The notes under the pieces are model-generated. The model was given only the letters and a program-made list of their open reading frames with translations, made no database searches and had not been told where the DNA came from. A DNA stretch of 64,000 nt from positions 49,289 to 113,288 of the forward strand of contig JBEKRX010000006.1 in the NCBI GenBank assembly GCA_049518415.1. The letters run 5' to 3'. This DNA comes from CAVQND01 sp049518415. Its GTDB lineage: Bacteria; Verrucomicrobiota; Verrucomicrobiia; Limisphaerales; UBA8199. The position numbers were made by a program, and so were the translations under genes. Below, piece by piece: positions 53,947 through 63,790 of the stretch (position 1 is its first letter; each line of letters begins with the position of its first letter).

Positions 53947-56473
53947 GCGTAGTGCAGCCCAAGGGACGGCAGCCAGGAATCTCCTCTGCGGGTTGGCGCT
54001 GCTGGTCGCTCCCGGCCTGAGCGCCGGCGCCGAACCGCAGGCCATTGGGGGCCGGTCGCCAATTCCCGAGCCTTATGCTTACGTCAGCACTGGCAGCTTC
54101 AGCGCCCCGGCCGTGCCGGAGTCACCGGACCCGCTGGTCGCCTACCGCTGGCCTAACCCCAAGGCGACCGACGCGTTGGAGATTTACCTGATCAAACCCA
54201 AAGCGGTTTCCACCGATAAACCGGCGTCCTTCGGCAATCTGCCATCCTTGACCGGCGCCGCCCCCCCAGACGTGGCCGTCAAGGACGAAGGGTCGATTCT
54301 GCTGGATTTCGGGGTCGAGAGCGGCGCTTGGGTGGAATTTGACAGTCCCGACTGCCCGGGCGGGGTGGAGATGAGCATCAGTGAATACAACGAACCCGCG
54401 CCTCACAAAACCAGGGCCCCGGTTAAATATGGCGATACCTACCGGCTCGAACTGAACCCGGAGCTTTACGACGGGGTGCGTTTCGCCTGGATCCATGTGA
54501 AATCGCCGGCCCGTCCCTGGCATATCACGGGCCTTCGCGCCGTGTGCCAGGTCAAGCCGACCAACTATGCAGGCAGTTTTTCCTGCAACGACCCCTTGCT
54601 GACCCGCGTCTGGTATATGTCCGCCTATGGCGTGAAGGCATCTCTCTGTAGGGATTACTTCGGCTCCATCCTTATGGACCGCGGCGACCGCATTTCCTGG
54701 ACGGGCGACGCCCACCCTGCGCAAGCCGCGGCCCTGGTGGCCTTCGGCAATGTCGAGTTCATCCGCAAGAACCTCGACAACACTGCGGGACAAAACAACG
54801 GAATCAAGAGCTATGCGTTGTACTGGGTGTTGAGCCTCCTTGACTATTACAACTACACCGGCGACGCGGCTACGATGTCCAAATATATCACCAACGCGTG
54901 CGCCAAGCTCGATGATGCTTATCGCGTTTTTGGGACCAATCCTAACCTCAGATTCTACGGCTGGGACGAACGGCTTTGCGCCGGATTTGAAATCTGGTTC
55001 CGGCCCTGCCCCGAGGCGCAGAATGCGTACCAAATGCTTTCGATCCGGGCCTGGCGCGACTTCGCCACCGCCATGGGCATGCTCGGGCGCACGGATTTAC
55101 GCGACCAGTACAGCAGTTATGCCAATTCCAAGATGGCCGACCTGAGAAGAACTCCCGCCTGGTATTCCAACTTCGGTCTCCACGCCGCGGCCGACGCCGT
55201 GACCACCGGGCTCCTGACCGGCGGTGAGCCGGATGCCCTATTTGACAGCCAATTCCGCGATCGGGTCAATCGTCTTTCGCTTTCACCCTTTAACCAGTAT
55301 TTCATCCTGCAGGCCCTGGCCCGGATGGGCAAGTACGACGACGCGTTGTCGGCGGTCAGGGATCTTTGGGGCGGCATGGTGAGGTATGGAGGGACGACGA
55401 CTTTCGAGGTGTATCGGCCGTCGTGGAATGCCGCTATCGGTCCGAATGATGCCGTGCCTAATTCCCAGAGTGGAATCGTCAGCCTTTGCCATCCCTGGGG
55501 CGCTGGCGTGGTAAAATGGTTGAATGAAGAGGTCCTCGGCATCGTCCCCTCCTCGCCCGGCTTCAAAACCTATGATGTCGTTCCCCATCTGGGGAGAACC
55601 CTCACCAAAGTGTCCGGGGCAACCCCGACGCCCTTCGGAGAAATCCGGGCCAGATTTGATGTCGCCTCGGGCGCCTGCTCCGTGGTGCCGCCGGCCGGCA
55701 CCCTGGGACGGATCGGCGTGCCCAAGATCGAGAAGACCATTACGCGGATATTGATGAACGGCCAGCTTGCCTGGGACGGCCACTATCACCCCGTCCCCGG
55801 GCTGGGAGGGGCCAGCCAGGACGCCGGATTTGTTTATTTCACCGCCGTGCAACCTGGCGCTTACGCCATCTCCGTAGAGTACCGAGGACAAACGCCTGTC
55901 TATGACGAACCGCTGGAAGAGTATGCCGCCCGCTTCATAAAACAGGATGTCACCACCAGCGGGAATTGGGGCGGTGCTTATGGCAAGGAAGGGTACGTCC
56001 TCTGCAACTACAACCCCAAAGGTGGTGATGTGAAGTCCCTGCCCCCGTACGTTACCTCGTTGGACTATTACCGGGCGTTTCCCAAATCCGGTTTGCCCGA
56101 TAGGACGGCCTGGGCTTCAGGGACCTCGGATCGGCGGGCGCTCGCGCCCGCACCCGACAACGGAGCCCCACGAAACGCCGCCTGCATGTCGAACAGCGAC
56201 CAGACCATGACCCTCACCATTGGCATTGACGGGCCCCGGGATTATCACGTGGCACTTTACTTTGTGGATTGGGACAACCAGGGCCGCCGTGAGGCGGTGG
56301 AGATGTTCGACGCCAACACGTTGAACCTGATTGCTCCCGTCAAGATTGTGGGTGGCTTTGGCGCCGGCAAATATCTCGTGTACTCCTATAACAAATCCGC
56401 CAAGTTCAGGTTTAACAAAGTCCGGGGCGACAGCGTGACATTGAGCGGGATATTCTTTGATCCTAAGCCGTGA
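53897..56473 (+). CDS. GH78-like alpha-L-rhamnosidase, secreted
   Basis: The protein has 858 residues. An N-terminal signal (NLLCGLALLVAPGLSAG, about 28-44) follows an unusual Gly/Ser-rich leader that comes from the tail of the truncated upstream gene, so the true start may be lost. Then come beta-sandwich domains and an (alpha/alpha)6 barrel: CRDYFGSILMDRGDRISWTGDAHPAQ, where GH78 usually has CPQRDERLGWTGDA. The GWDERLCAGFEIWFRP and SLCHPWGAGVVKWLNEE blocks are in the usual places. After about 650 an extra beta domain closes the protein. It would remove rhamnose from plant or algal polysaccharides. Confidence 0.82.
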   Translation: MIAQTGSGSGSGAAQNRRSAAQGTAARNLLCGLALLVAPGLSAGAEPQAIGGRSPIPEPYAYVSTGSFSAPAVPESPDPLVAYRWPNPKATDALEIYLIKPKAVSTDKPASFGNLPSLTGAAPPDVAVKDEGSILLDFGVESGAWVEFDSPDCPGGVEMSISEYNEPAPHKTRAPVKYGDTYRLELNPELYDGVRFAWIHVKSPARPWHITGLRAVCQVKPTNYAGSFSCNDPLLTRVWYMSAYGVKASLCRDYFGSILMDRGDRISWTGDAHPAQAAALVAFGNVEFIRKNLDNTAGQNNGIKSYALYWVLSLLDYYNYTGDAATMSKYITNACAKLDDAYRVFGTNPNLRFYGWDERLCAGFEIWFRPCPEAQNAYQMLSIRAWRDFATAMGMLGRTDLRDQYSSYANSKMADLRRTPAWYSNFGLHAAADAVTTGLLTGGEPDALFDSQFRDRVNRLSLSPFNQYFILQALARMGKYDDALSAVRDLWGGMVRYGGTTTFEVYRPSWNAAIGPNDAVPNSQSGIVSLCHPWGAGVVKWLNEEVLGIVPSSPGFKTYDVVPHLGRTLTKVSGATPTPFGEIRARFDVASGACSVVPPAGTLGRIGVPKIEKTITRILMNGQLAWDGHYHPVPGLGGASQDAGFVYFTAVQPGAYAISVEYRGQTPVYDEPLEEYAARFIKQDVTTSGNWGGAYGKEGYVLCNYNPKGGDVKSLPPYVTSLDYYRAFPKSGLPDRTAWASGTSDRRALAPAPDNGAPRNAACMSNSDQTMTLTIGIDGPRDYHVALYFVDWDNQGRREAVEMFDANTLNLIAPVKIVGGFGAGKYLVYSYNKSAKFRFNKVRGDSVTLSGIFFDPKP

Positions 56474-56499
56474 CCATTCAATACGACCACAGAGAGACA

Positions 56500-56953
56500 A
56501 TGAGCATGAAAATTCTAATGGCTGCGACGCTACTCCTCGCGCTGGGCGCCACTTCCGTGAATCCGGCTCGGCGACTTCTCCCGGATGAGTTTCCGCAAGG
56601 CGTGGAGCGGGACTGTGCGCGTGGAAGAAGCCGTCCCGGGGGGCTACCTCTGTGTTGCCCTCAACGGCCGCCATGGCGTTGAGGGCGCCTATGCCGCTCT
56701 CCGCACCGCCGGCGGTCGTCTCATCGGCGCCCCCGACCGCGCCACCTCCTATCCCAGCAACCCCTGGGAATTCCCCAACTGCAAGCGGGACCGCAACTAC
56801 ACCTATTACTTTCCGCTCTCCTCGCAGATGGTGGGACAGGACCTGGAAGTTCTGGTCCTGGGCACCGCCGGCTGTGAGGACCATCTCCAGCCGGAAGTGT
56901 GGCAAACCGCGCGCACCACGCCTTTCAGCCAATGGTTGCTGGAGTTGAAATGA
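56500..56953 (+). pseudogene. Chimeric remnant: signal peptide joined out of frame to a hydrolase C-terminus
   Basis: ATG 56500 starts a good signal peptide (MKILMAATLLLALGATS), which then runs in one frame into an unnatural sequence. In the next frame, from about 56585, a clean C-terminal piece begins (AWSGTVRVEEAVPGGYLCVA, PDRATSYPSNPWEFPNCKRD) and ends at 56953 with FSQWLLELK. Neither half is complete. The second piece looks like the last domain of a large glycosidase-type protein. I cannot name the family. Confidence 0.55.
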
Positions 56954-56986
56954 CGCCTGCCCTTAATACCCTTAGTCTATAATTCC

Positions 56987-58750
56987 ATGAAAACAAACGA
57001 GGTCGGATACGAAAACCAGGCGCCAGCCCGGATGGTTCACCGTGCTGCGGTCGGAGCGCCGCCGCTCTGTGCAAGCGGTGAAATGTCCAGGCCAGGTTGC
57101 AGCCGCGAGGCCCTTGCGGGGCAGAACACCCTGGCTTTCCGGAAGGCATTGAGGCTGATGCTGGCCTTTTCCGCCCTGGCGGGTTGCGGACTGACTCTGC
57201 CAGCCGCCGAAAGCGCCTCGCCCGCCAAACCCAACATCCTCATCATCCTCGTCGACGACATGGGCTTTTCGGACCTCGGCTGCTACGGCAGCGAGATCCC
57301 GACCCCAAACCTGGATAACCTCGCCGCTCACGGGTTGCGCTTCACCCAGTTCTACAACACCGCCCGCTGTTGTCCTTCGCGCGCGACCCTGCTGACGGGT
57401 CTCTACGCCCATCAGGCCGGCGTCGGGCATATGACCGAAGACAAGGGCCTGCCCGGCTACCGCGGCCGGCTCAATGACCGCTGCGTGACCATTGCCGAAG
57501 TGCTGCGCCCAGCCGGCTATTTCACCGCGATGACCGGCAAATGGCATGTGGGGCAGGAGCATGGCGTCGTGCCCTGGAAACGCGGCTTTGACCGCTGCCT
57601 GAATGCGCCTGCCGGCGGCTTCTACTACCCGGACGCGCCGCGGGCGGAACTCTACCTCGACGGACGCAAGCTCGCCCTGGATGCGCCGGAACTGCCCAAG
57701 AACTGGTACACGACCGACTTGTGGACCGACTTCGGCATCCGGTTCATTGACGAGGCTCTGGCGGCGAAGAAGCCCTTTTTCCTCTATTTAGCTCACAATG
57801 CCCCGCACTTCCCGCTCCAGGCGCCTCAGGAGGAGATCGCCATGTTCCGCGGGAAATACTTGCTCGGCTGGGACAAGCTTCGTGAGCAGCGCCACGCAAA
57901 GCAGATCGCCTTAGGGATCGTGGATAAATCGTGGCCGCTGTCACCCCGGCCTCCGGAGGTCAAACCGTGGGATTCGCTTGCGCCCGCTGACCAGGACCGT
58001 TTCGACCATATCATGGCGATCTATGCCGCCTGTGTCGCCCACATGGACACCGCCGTGGGACGGCTGGTGGCCGCCCTCCGGCAGCGGGGTGCGCTCGACA
58101 ACACCCTCATCCTGTTCATGAGCGACAACGGCGGCAACGCCGAGAGCGGGCCGAATGGCCGCGCTGAGGGCAGCCCCTTGGGCAGCGGGAAGTCCGACGT
58201 CTATTGCGGCCAATCCTGGGCCACGCTGGAGAATACCCCCTTGCGCCGGTACAAACACTTTAACCATGAGGGCGGCATTGCCACGCCCCTCATCGTCCAC
58301 TGGCCGGCCGGCATCCGTGCCCGAGGCGAACTGCGTTCCCAACCCGGCCATCTCATCGACCTGATGCCTACTTGCGTCGATGTCGCGGGCGCCAAGTATC
58401 CCTCCAAGTTCAACGGCCAACCAATCCTGCCCCCCGAAGGCCGGAGCCTCCGCCCGGCCTTTGCCAACCAGCCCCTCGAGCGGAACGCTCTCTTTTGGGA
58501 GCACGAAGGCAATGCGGCGGCTCGCGTGGGTCCGTGGAAAATCGTCCGCCTGGGCCGCGACGGCCCCTGGGAGCTTTACAACCTCGAAACCGACCGCACC
58601 GAGTTGCATAATCTCGCTGACACACAGCCCGACCGCGTGAAGGAGCTGGCCGCCAAATGGGAAGCCTGGGCCGAACGCGCCCAGGTGAAACCCTTCCCGT
58701 CCGCCAATCCGCAAGGGAAGCAGGGCAAGGGCAAGAAAGCTGGCAAGTGA
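56987..58750 (+). CDS. Sulfatase (arylsulfatase family S1), probable lipoprotein
   Basis: The protein has 587 residues. KPNILIILVDDMGFSDLGCYG (81-101, metal-binding Asp pair), the formylglycine signature CCPSR at 128-132 (Cys128 is modified) and TGKWHVGQE are all canonical. SDNGGNAESGPNG and the C-terminal ELYNLETDRTELHNLA complete the fold. A lipobox-like LAGC ends at residue 67, so the mature protein would be a lipoprotein, and a start at 57083 (MSRPGCS) would give a normal-length signal. It would remove sulfate esters from algal or animal glycans. A matching formylglycine-generating enzyme is not in the window. Confidence 0.93.
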   Translation: MKTNEVGYENQAPARMVHRAAVGAPPLCASGEMSRPGCSREALAGQNTLAFRKALRLMLAFSALAGCGLTLPAAESASPAKPNILIILVDDMGFSDLGCYGSEIPTPNLDNLAAHGLRFTQFYNTARCCPSRATLLTGLYAHQAGVGHMTEDKGLPGYRGRLNDRCVTIAEVLRPAGYFTAMTGKWHVGQEHGVVPWKRGFDRCLNAPAGGFYYPDAPRAELYLDGRKLALDAPELPKNWYTTDLWTDFGIRFIDEALAAKKPFFLYLAHNAPHFPLQAPQEEIAMFRGKYLLGWDKLREQRHAKQIALGIVDKSWPLSPRPPEVKPWDSLAPADQDRFDHIMAIYAACVAHMDTAVGRLVAALRQRGALDNTLILFMSDNGGNAESGPNGRAEGSPLGSGKSDVYCGQSWATLENTPLRRYKHFNHEGGIATPLIVHWPAGIRARGELRSQPGHLIDLMPTCVDVAGAKYPSKFNGQPILPPEGRSLRPAFANQPLERNALFWEHEGNAAARVGPWKIVRLGRDGPWELYNLETDRTELHNLADTQPDRVKELAAKWEAWAERAQVKPFPSANPQGKQGKGKKAGK

Positions 58751-58752
58751 GA

Positions 58753-59370
58753 TCAAAAGAGAACCGTGCCGACATCAGCCACGTCGCCGGCACCTCCATC
58801 TTCTGGAGCAGCTTGTTCCACATGGAATCGCCCCAGGCAAACGAGTGGAAAAGGAACATGGTTATCCCGATTCTGCTGCCCGCTGACCCCGGCGAGCACA
58901 ACCAGTCGTCCTCCGCCCTCCGGCACCGAGGCCATGCCTACCACCTGGCGCCAGGACGAGGGATCAACGGCGACGGGCGCAGCGAAACGCATATCCCCGT
59001 CCTCGGCTGTCCATTTCCCTTCCGATGTCTGCCAGCGGGCCGTCAACTAGGCTGCGCCCGAACCGCTCTGCCGGACTTTGGCGCAGAGAAGATACCGCCG
59101 GCCTGGCTCCACTTTCATGGTTTGGACGAAGCCGCCGTGCTCAATACCGCTCATGCAGGCTGAGCCCGGCTTCGCAGCGCCCACGCCCGGATCATGGCTG
59201 AATGAACCATGCGACTCCTTCTCATCCTGCCAATGACCCCAGGATTCCGGCTGGCCATCCTTACCCGCCGTAAAATCCCCGCTTAAGAGGAGGTTGGTCA
59301 GAGTGCCCTCAGAGCGCAACTCCTTGAGCTTGTGCCGCGCCGCCTCCGCTGGGTCCTTGGTGTTCAACAA
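58753..59370 (-). pseudogene. C-terminal domain remnant with in-frame amber stop
   Basis: Minus-strand codons 59370-59047 read like a carbohydrate-binding domain (LLSGDFTAGKDGQPESWGHW, GGFVQTMKVEPGRRYLLCA) and meet TAG. The same frame then continues (TARWQTSEGKWTAEDG, SSWRQVVGMASVPEGGGRLVVLAGVSGQ). Both sides belong to one domain, so this is a broken gene. It lacks everything before the domain. It resembles the tail found on large secreted glycosidase-type proteins of the phylum; I am not sure of the family. Confidence 0.55.
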
Positions 59371-60519
59371 GGCGAACTCGATCTCCGGTGGAAAGGCGGC
59401 ACGCTCCAGTCGGCGGAAGTCCGCAATCGCAAGCCGGCCACGTGCAAAGTGCGTTACGGAGCGAGAAAGGCCGAGTTTTCATTTTCCGTGAAAATCGAAG
59501 GACAAGAAGCCCCCGTTTATGTGGCCAAAGTCGCCCCCGCTGATCCCGCGCTCCGCTGGAAGGCCATGGACGACAAGGCCCACTCGGCCGATTATTTCGA
59601 GAGGGCCTCTTTTGCCTATTTCGATATGCAAGGGCCCGTCAACGTAACGGTGACCTGCCCGAAAGCCATTCAATCCGTCAAGGTCCTTCCCTCCTCTCTG
59701 AAGATTAGTCCGACCGTGCAGGGGAGGAGCCTGAGCTTGAGCTTGGCAGAACCGAGCCACCTGACCCTGGAAGTGAACGGTGACTGGGTCGGGACGCTGC
59801 ACCTTTTCGCCAATCCGCCGGAGACCGATGTCCCCAAGCCGGCCGACCCGGATGTCGTCTGTTTCGGGCCTGGTATCCACGAAGTCAGCCACCTGGTGGT
59901 GACCAACAACCAGACGGTTTATGTGGCCGGAGGGGCGGTCGTGCGCGGCGTGATCCGGCCGGAGGAGCCGTTTCAGGTCAGCAGCTACAGTGGCCTGCGC
60001 ACCTACTCTCCCACGTTTGTGCTCCGGGGCGAACACATCCGGTTTCGCGGCCGCGGAATCGTCGATGGGAGCCTCTGCACGACCCACGCACGGCACTTGG
60101 TGCAGGTGCAGGGCAAGGACATTCTCCTGGAAGGGGTGATCTTGCGCGATTCGAGCACATGGACCATCCCGATTCGCCGCTCGGAACGCGTGACGGTCAG
60201 GAACGTGAAGCTGCTGGGCTACCGCGCCAATTCGGACGGCATCGATGTCTGCAACAGCCGGGAGGTAACGGTCGAAGACTGTTTCATCCGCACCCTGGAC
60301 GACCTGGTGGTGGTCAAGACGGACAAGGGACAGGGGGAGGTGCGCCACATCGTGGCCCGGAATTGCGTGCTGTGGAACGAGGTCGCCCACGCCCTGAGCA
60401 TCGGCGCCGAACTGAGGGAGAACGTGGACGACGTGCTCTTCTCCAACTGCGACGTGATTCACGACAAGGGACGGGAGTGGACGTTGCGGGTGTATCATTG
60501 TGATTCGGCGCGCGTTTGA
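59332..60519 (+). pseudogene. Chimeric GH95-tail/GH28 polygalacturonase-like fragment
   Basis: The open frame has 395 codons with two origins. Residues about 10-47 (GELDLRWKGGTLQSAEVRN, CKVRYGARKAEF) look like the end of a GH95 fucosidase-like protein. From about 48 onward it is a GH28-like right-handed beta-helix enzyme: VYVAGGAVVRGVIRP, then NSDGIDVCNSREVTVEDC with the catalytic-region Asp, and TLDDLVVVKT. It ends abruptly after RVYHCDSARV, where intact relatives continue with several more helix coils. There is no signal peptide, so the protein is unlikely to be exported or active. Confidence 0.6.
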
Positions 60520-60975
60520 CGAGTTCGAGTCGCGCGCCGCCACTCTGGGTGAGGCGGTCGCTCATCACGCCGGGGCCACCGCGTCGGAGACGGACCGTGC
60601 CGTGTCGTCGTTGCAGGGCGAACTGGCGCGGCTCGAGTCGCTCGCCCGCCTTCGCGTTGCCTTCGAACCGATCCGCCCCTTGGTCCAATCGGGGCCTGTG
60701 CCACGCACCAGTCTCGTCGTCGGGTTCGCCAGTTCGATGGAGAAAGTCCTGCCGCGCGGCGCGCCGATTTCCGCCACGGCCACCAATCGCGTTCAAGTGA
60801 CCCTCGCGCGCAATGAAAAGGAAAGTTTCCAGGTGCTGGTGCTGCCGTGCGAAGGCCCCCTCCGCGAGGTGCGGGTGCGCGTCGGCAGCCTGCGTTCGGC
60901 CAGCGGCGCGGAGTTCCTCTCGACCAATGTCAGCCCCGTGCCGGTCGTGGCGCCGCACCACATCAACGAGGAGAG
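60520..60975 (+). pseudogene. Internal fragment of a GH123/DUF4091-like protein
   Basis: A frame overlapping the end of the previous fragment reads LARLESLARLRVAFEPIRPL, then SSMEKVLPRGAPI and VTLARNEKESFQVLVLPCEG. The last is the N-terminal domain motif (ARNE-ESFQV) of GH123/DUF4091-type enzymes. It dissolves into nonsense after VAPHHIN. There is no proper start and no catalytic domain. Confidence 0.5.
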
Positions 60976-61360
60976 CAAAACGAGGGACCGAAGAGGTTGT
61001 TTCATAATATTCAGATCCTGGTTTTCAACTAAGCGCACATGCTGGCCTATGGGTCGCCGCAACACCCTGCCCCGGCGGCGCAGCCGAGGCGAACTTCAGT
61101 TGACTGGCAAAATCCGCGCAAGCCTCCGTTTTTGCAGCCCCACGCACTGGACGCCTCCGGGCCGTGCCGCCGTAGCGGCAGCCGTCCCTGGCTGCCAGTG
61201 AACGCGGGCGCCGGCCGCGGGTTCCAACCCGAGCTCCGCATTCCTTGGCTGCTGCCGGTTCGGTGTGGGCCAGCTCCCGGATTTCAACTTCGCTTTTTCA
61301 GACTAACCTGTCGGATGGCGTTGCGAACACGACCTCGAAACCAACTGCCGCTCCCGCGCC
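60976..61360. other. Degraded stretch, 385 bp, no gene seen
   Basis: Neither strand shows a convincing frame. It separates the fragment cluster from the convergently placed LRR gene. Confidence 0.4.
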
Positions 61361-62791
61361 TCACGGCCAGCGCAGCCGGTAGAAACGACCGGGATAATTC
61401 GTCCACTGGGCATCGCTGAAATAGGACGAGTCGCCGGTGAGGGTGTTGGTTTGCAGCGGAGACCAGGTGGGGTTGGCCAGATTGGTGCTGGCCTCTATCA
61501 CGATGACCAAGTTGCTGCTCCCGGTGATGCTGAATCCAAATTGATTGGCCCGCACGCCAAAGCTGGCGGGCTGGACCTGCGGATTCCACAGCACGGTTGG
61601 ACGGTTGGCAAAGAATGGACCCCAGCCACTTGTGCCAGGCAAATAATAGACGGTTACGTTGGTGTCATTAAGGAATATCGACAGACCAAACCTCGGGGCG
61701 CTGCCCTCAAAATACACTCCCTGCAGGCTGGCGCAGTATTCGAACGCCCAGTCCCCTATGTTGCTAACGCTGCTGGGTATCGTGACGCTGGTCAGACTGC
61801 CACACAAAGAGAACGCATAACCCCCGATGTTGGTGACGCTGTTGGGGATCGTGTAAGTTCCAACTCTGCCCCCCGGGTATGCAATGAGCGTGGCTTGGTT
61901 CTTGTCCAACAACACTCCATTCACACTGCTATAGACGGAATTGAGCGCATCCACCATGATCGAGGTCAGACTGCTGCAGGCGTCGAACCCATCCTCTCCT
62001 ATGCTTGTTACGCTGCTGGGTATCGTGACATTGGTCAGGCTGCTGCAGCCAACGAACGCAAAGTGTCCAATGCTGGTAACACTGTTGGGTATCGTGACGC
62101 TTGTCAAGCTGATGCAATACAGGAACGCATCGTCCCCGATGCGTGTTACGCTGCTGGGTATCGTGACGTTCGTCAGGCTTAAGCAGTATTCGAACGTATA
62201 GTCTGCGATGTTGGTGATACTGCTGGGGATGGTGACGCTGCTCAGGATCCTGCATGAGCCGAACGCATGCTGGCCGATGCTGGTGACGCTATGTGGAATT
62301 GTGACGCTGGGCAGGCTGGTGCACCCATTGAACGCAGCGACCCCGATGCTGCTGACGCTGTTGCCGATCGTGACATTCGTCAAGCTGCTGCAGCCCGAGA
62401 ACGCATTTTCCCCGATGCTGGTGACGCTATTGGGAATTGTGACGCTGGGCAGGCTGGTGCATAATTCGAACGCATAGCGTCCGACATTGGTGACGCTGTC
62501 GGGGATCGTGACACTGCTCAGGCTCGAGATTTCATAAAACGCCCAGTCCCCGATGCTGGTGACTGGCAAGCCATTGATCGTGCTGGGGATGGTCACCGCA
62601 CCGCCAGGACCGGTGTATCCCGTGATGGTGATTGCGCCGTTGTTGACCGTGTAGCTGAACTGAGCTTGCGCCACGGCGGGCAGCGTCAACAGCAAGAGCA
62701 ACGGCAGCAGCTTCGTGGCGCAGGCGGTTCCTAAGCGCCCGGCCATCGTCTTCGGGCAAGTGATTCTCGGAATGAGGGTTTGTGTTTTCAT
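61361..62791 (-). CDS. BspA-type leucine-rich-repeat (LRR_5) surface protein
   Basis: The protein has 476 residues. A signal peptide (LLPLLLLLTLPAVAQAQ, ending near 44) is followed by about eleven 23-residue LRR_5 units of the form SLTSVTIPNSVTSIGDxAFxxC, spanning about 70-345 with one irregular unit (LNSVYSSVNGVLLDKNQATL). The C-terminal 90 residues (ASFGVRANQFGFSITGSSNLVIVIEASTNL...) are a beta-rich tail, repeated on many secreted proteins of Verrucomicrobiota and presumably a sorting or binding module. The role is unknown: adhesion or protein-protein contact. It is convergent with the fragment cluster. Confidence 0.93.
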   Translation of the reverse strand: MKTQTLIPRITCPKTMAGRLGTACATKLLPLLLLLTLPAVAQAQFSYTVNNGAITITGYTGPGGAVTIPSTINGLPVTSIGDWAFYEISSLSSVTIPDSVTNVGRYAFELCTSLPSVTIPNSVTSIGENAFSGCSSLTNVTIGNSVSSIGVAAFNGCTSLPSVTIPHSVTSIGQHAFGSCRILSSVTIPSSITNIADYTFEYCLSLTNVTIPSSVTRIGDDAFLYCISLTSVTIPNSVTSIGHFAFVGCSSLTNVTIPSSVTSIGEDGFDACSSLTSIMVDALNSVYSSVNGVLLDKNQATLIAYPGGRVGTYTIPNSVTNIGGYAFSLCGSLTSVTIPSSVSNIGDWAFEYCASLQGVYFEGSAPRFGLSIFLNDTNVTVYYLPGTSGWGPFFANRPTVLWNPQVQPASFGVRANQFGFSITGSSNLVIVIEASTNLANPTWSPLQTNTLTGDSSYFSDAQWTNYPGRFYRLRWP

Positions 62792-63285
62792 AGTTTTCGA
62801 CCTGGTGGAGTTGATAGGTGACGGAGGTTGCTCTTTGACGCGCCGCCTCCATTGAAGCTGCGCGGGTGAGGGAGAATTGATTGCTGGTCGCGCTCATGTT
62901 AAAAGACGCTTCTGACCGAGGAGCGCACCCATTTGGTCCTGAACGCTTGTCCAGTTGCTTTGGGATTTCCCCGTTTCTGGACGAGAGAAAGGACCCATGC
63001 GTGTAACGGACAGGGGGGTCAAGCGCAGAATTTTGCTATGCAATCTGGGGTGGTGAGTAGTCGATACATGCTCGCCCGAAGCCGATCCCGCAATTCCCGC
63101 TGCCAATTCCATAACCAAATGGCTCCCGAACAAAACCGCCACGAAACCAGCAAGCCCTAACGGTCGCTTGCTGTTCTCTAACCTGTGATCGCACCATTTC
63201 ATCGCAAAGCGAAGGAAATGTCGAGAAAAATATTCGCTCTCTTACACTTCTTGTTCCTGTGATGACAAGCGATGTTTCATCGCAA
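62792..63285. other. Intergenic stretch upstream of the LRR gene
   Basis: No gene is supported. The first 100 bases should hold the promoter and leader of the LRR protein (minus strand). The remainder has only short, non-conserved-looking frames. Confidence 0.4.
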
Positions 63286-63462
63286 TCCGTAAGGCACAAT
63301 CTCCTCAAGGACGTGTTCAACGGCGACATCGGCCAGATTGTGAAAATTGACCCGGTCGAGCGCAGGGTCATCATCCGCTTCGACCAGCGCGACGAAGACG
63401 TGGAAGCTCAACCTGCCGTGGCTTCGAGCATCTTAGCCGGCCCGGCTTCTTCTGGTGGTTGA
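63286..63462 (+). pseudogene. Fragment resembling a RecD2/UvrD-like helicase
   Basis: The frame reads RHNLLKDVFNGDIGQIVKID, then RVIIRFDQR, which is the SH3-like strand pair found in RecD2-type superfamily-1 helicases (VFNGDIG-x-I). It stops at 63462 after an unrelated tail. There are no helicase motifs before or after, so only about 35 codons of the original gene remain. Confidence 0.4.
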
Positions 63463-63752
63463 GGACGGTTTACCACCAGCGTCGGATTGTCCGGGGGCGA
63501 TTGGCACCGCAAAATGCGTGGTTCTTGATGGAGCGGCCAAGGAGCCACTGACCGGTTAGACCTCAGCCCCCTCGGGTCGACGGAGGAACCCTGCTGCGAT
63601 TTGTTCCTGTAGATGGTGAGAGACGCACTGCCGCACTTTACGGCCAAAGAAAACTTAAGTTTCTTACTCATGGCACGGAAGAACGGGGGAATGCCGCTCC
63701 ACCAAGGCAGAAAAATTCAGAAATCCTTCAGAAATCGGACTTTGAAAACTCA

Positions 63753-63786
63753 TAAAAACGCATAAGCGCCTGATTCTCAGGCGCTT
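63753..63786 (-). terminator. Intrinsic terminator of ssrA
   Basis: Perfect 10-bp stem aagcgcctga / tcaggcgctt with a 3-base loop at 63764-63786, followed on the minus strand after five bases by a run of five T. It lies right after the 3' end of ssrA. Confidence 0.75.
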
Positions 63787-63790
63787 AGAG

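Noticed and set aside
61750..62540. Regular direct repeats that could suggest a CRISPR array
   Set aside because: Period is about 69 bp with no unique spacers. It encodes 23-residue LRR units in frame.
63036..63374. 112-codon minus-strand frame near the window end
   Set aside because: It overlaps the plus-strand helicase-like fragment and shows no conserved motif, signal or ribosome site.
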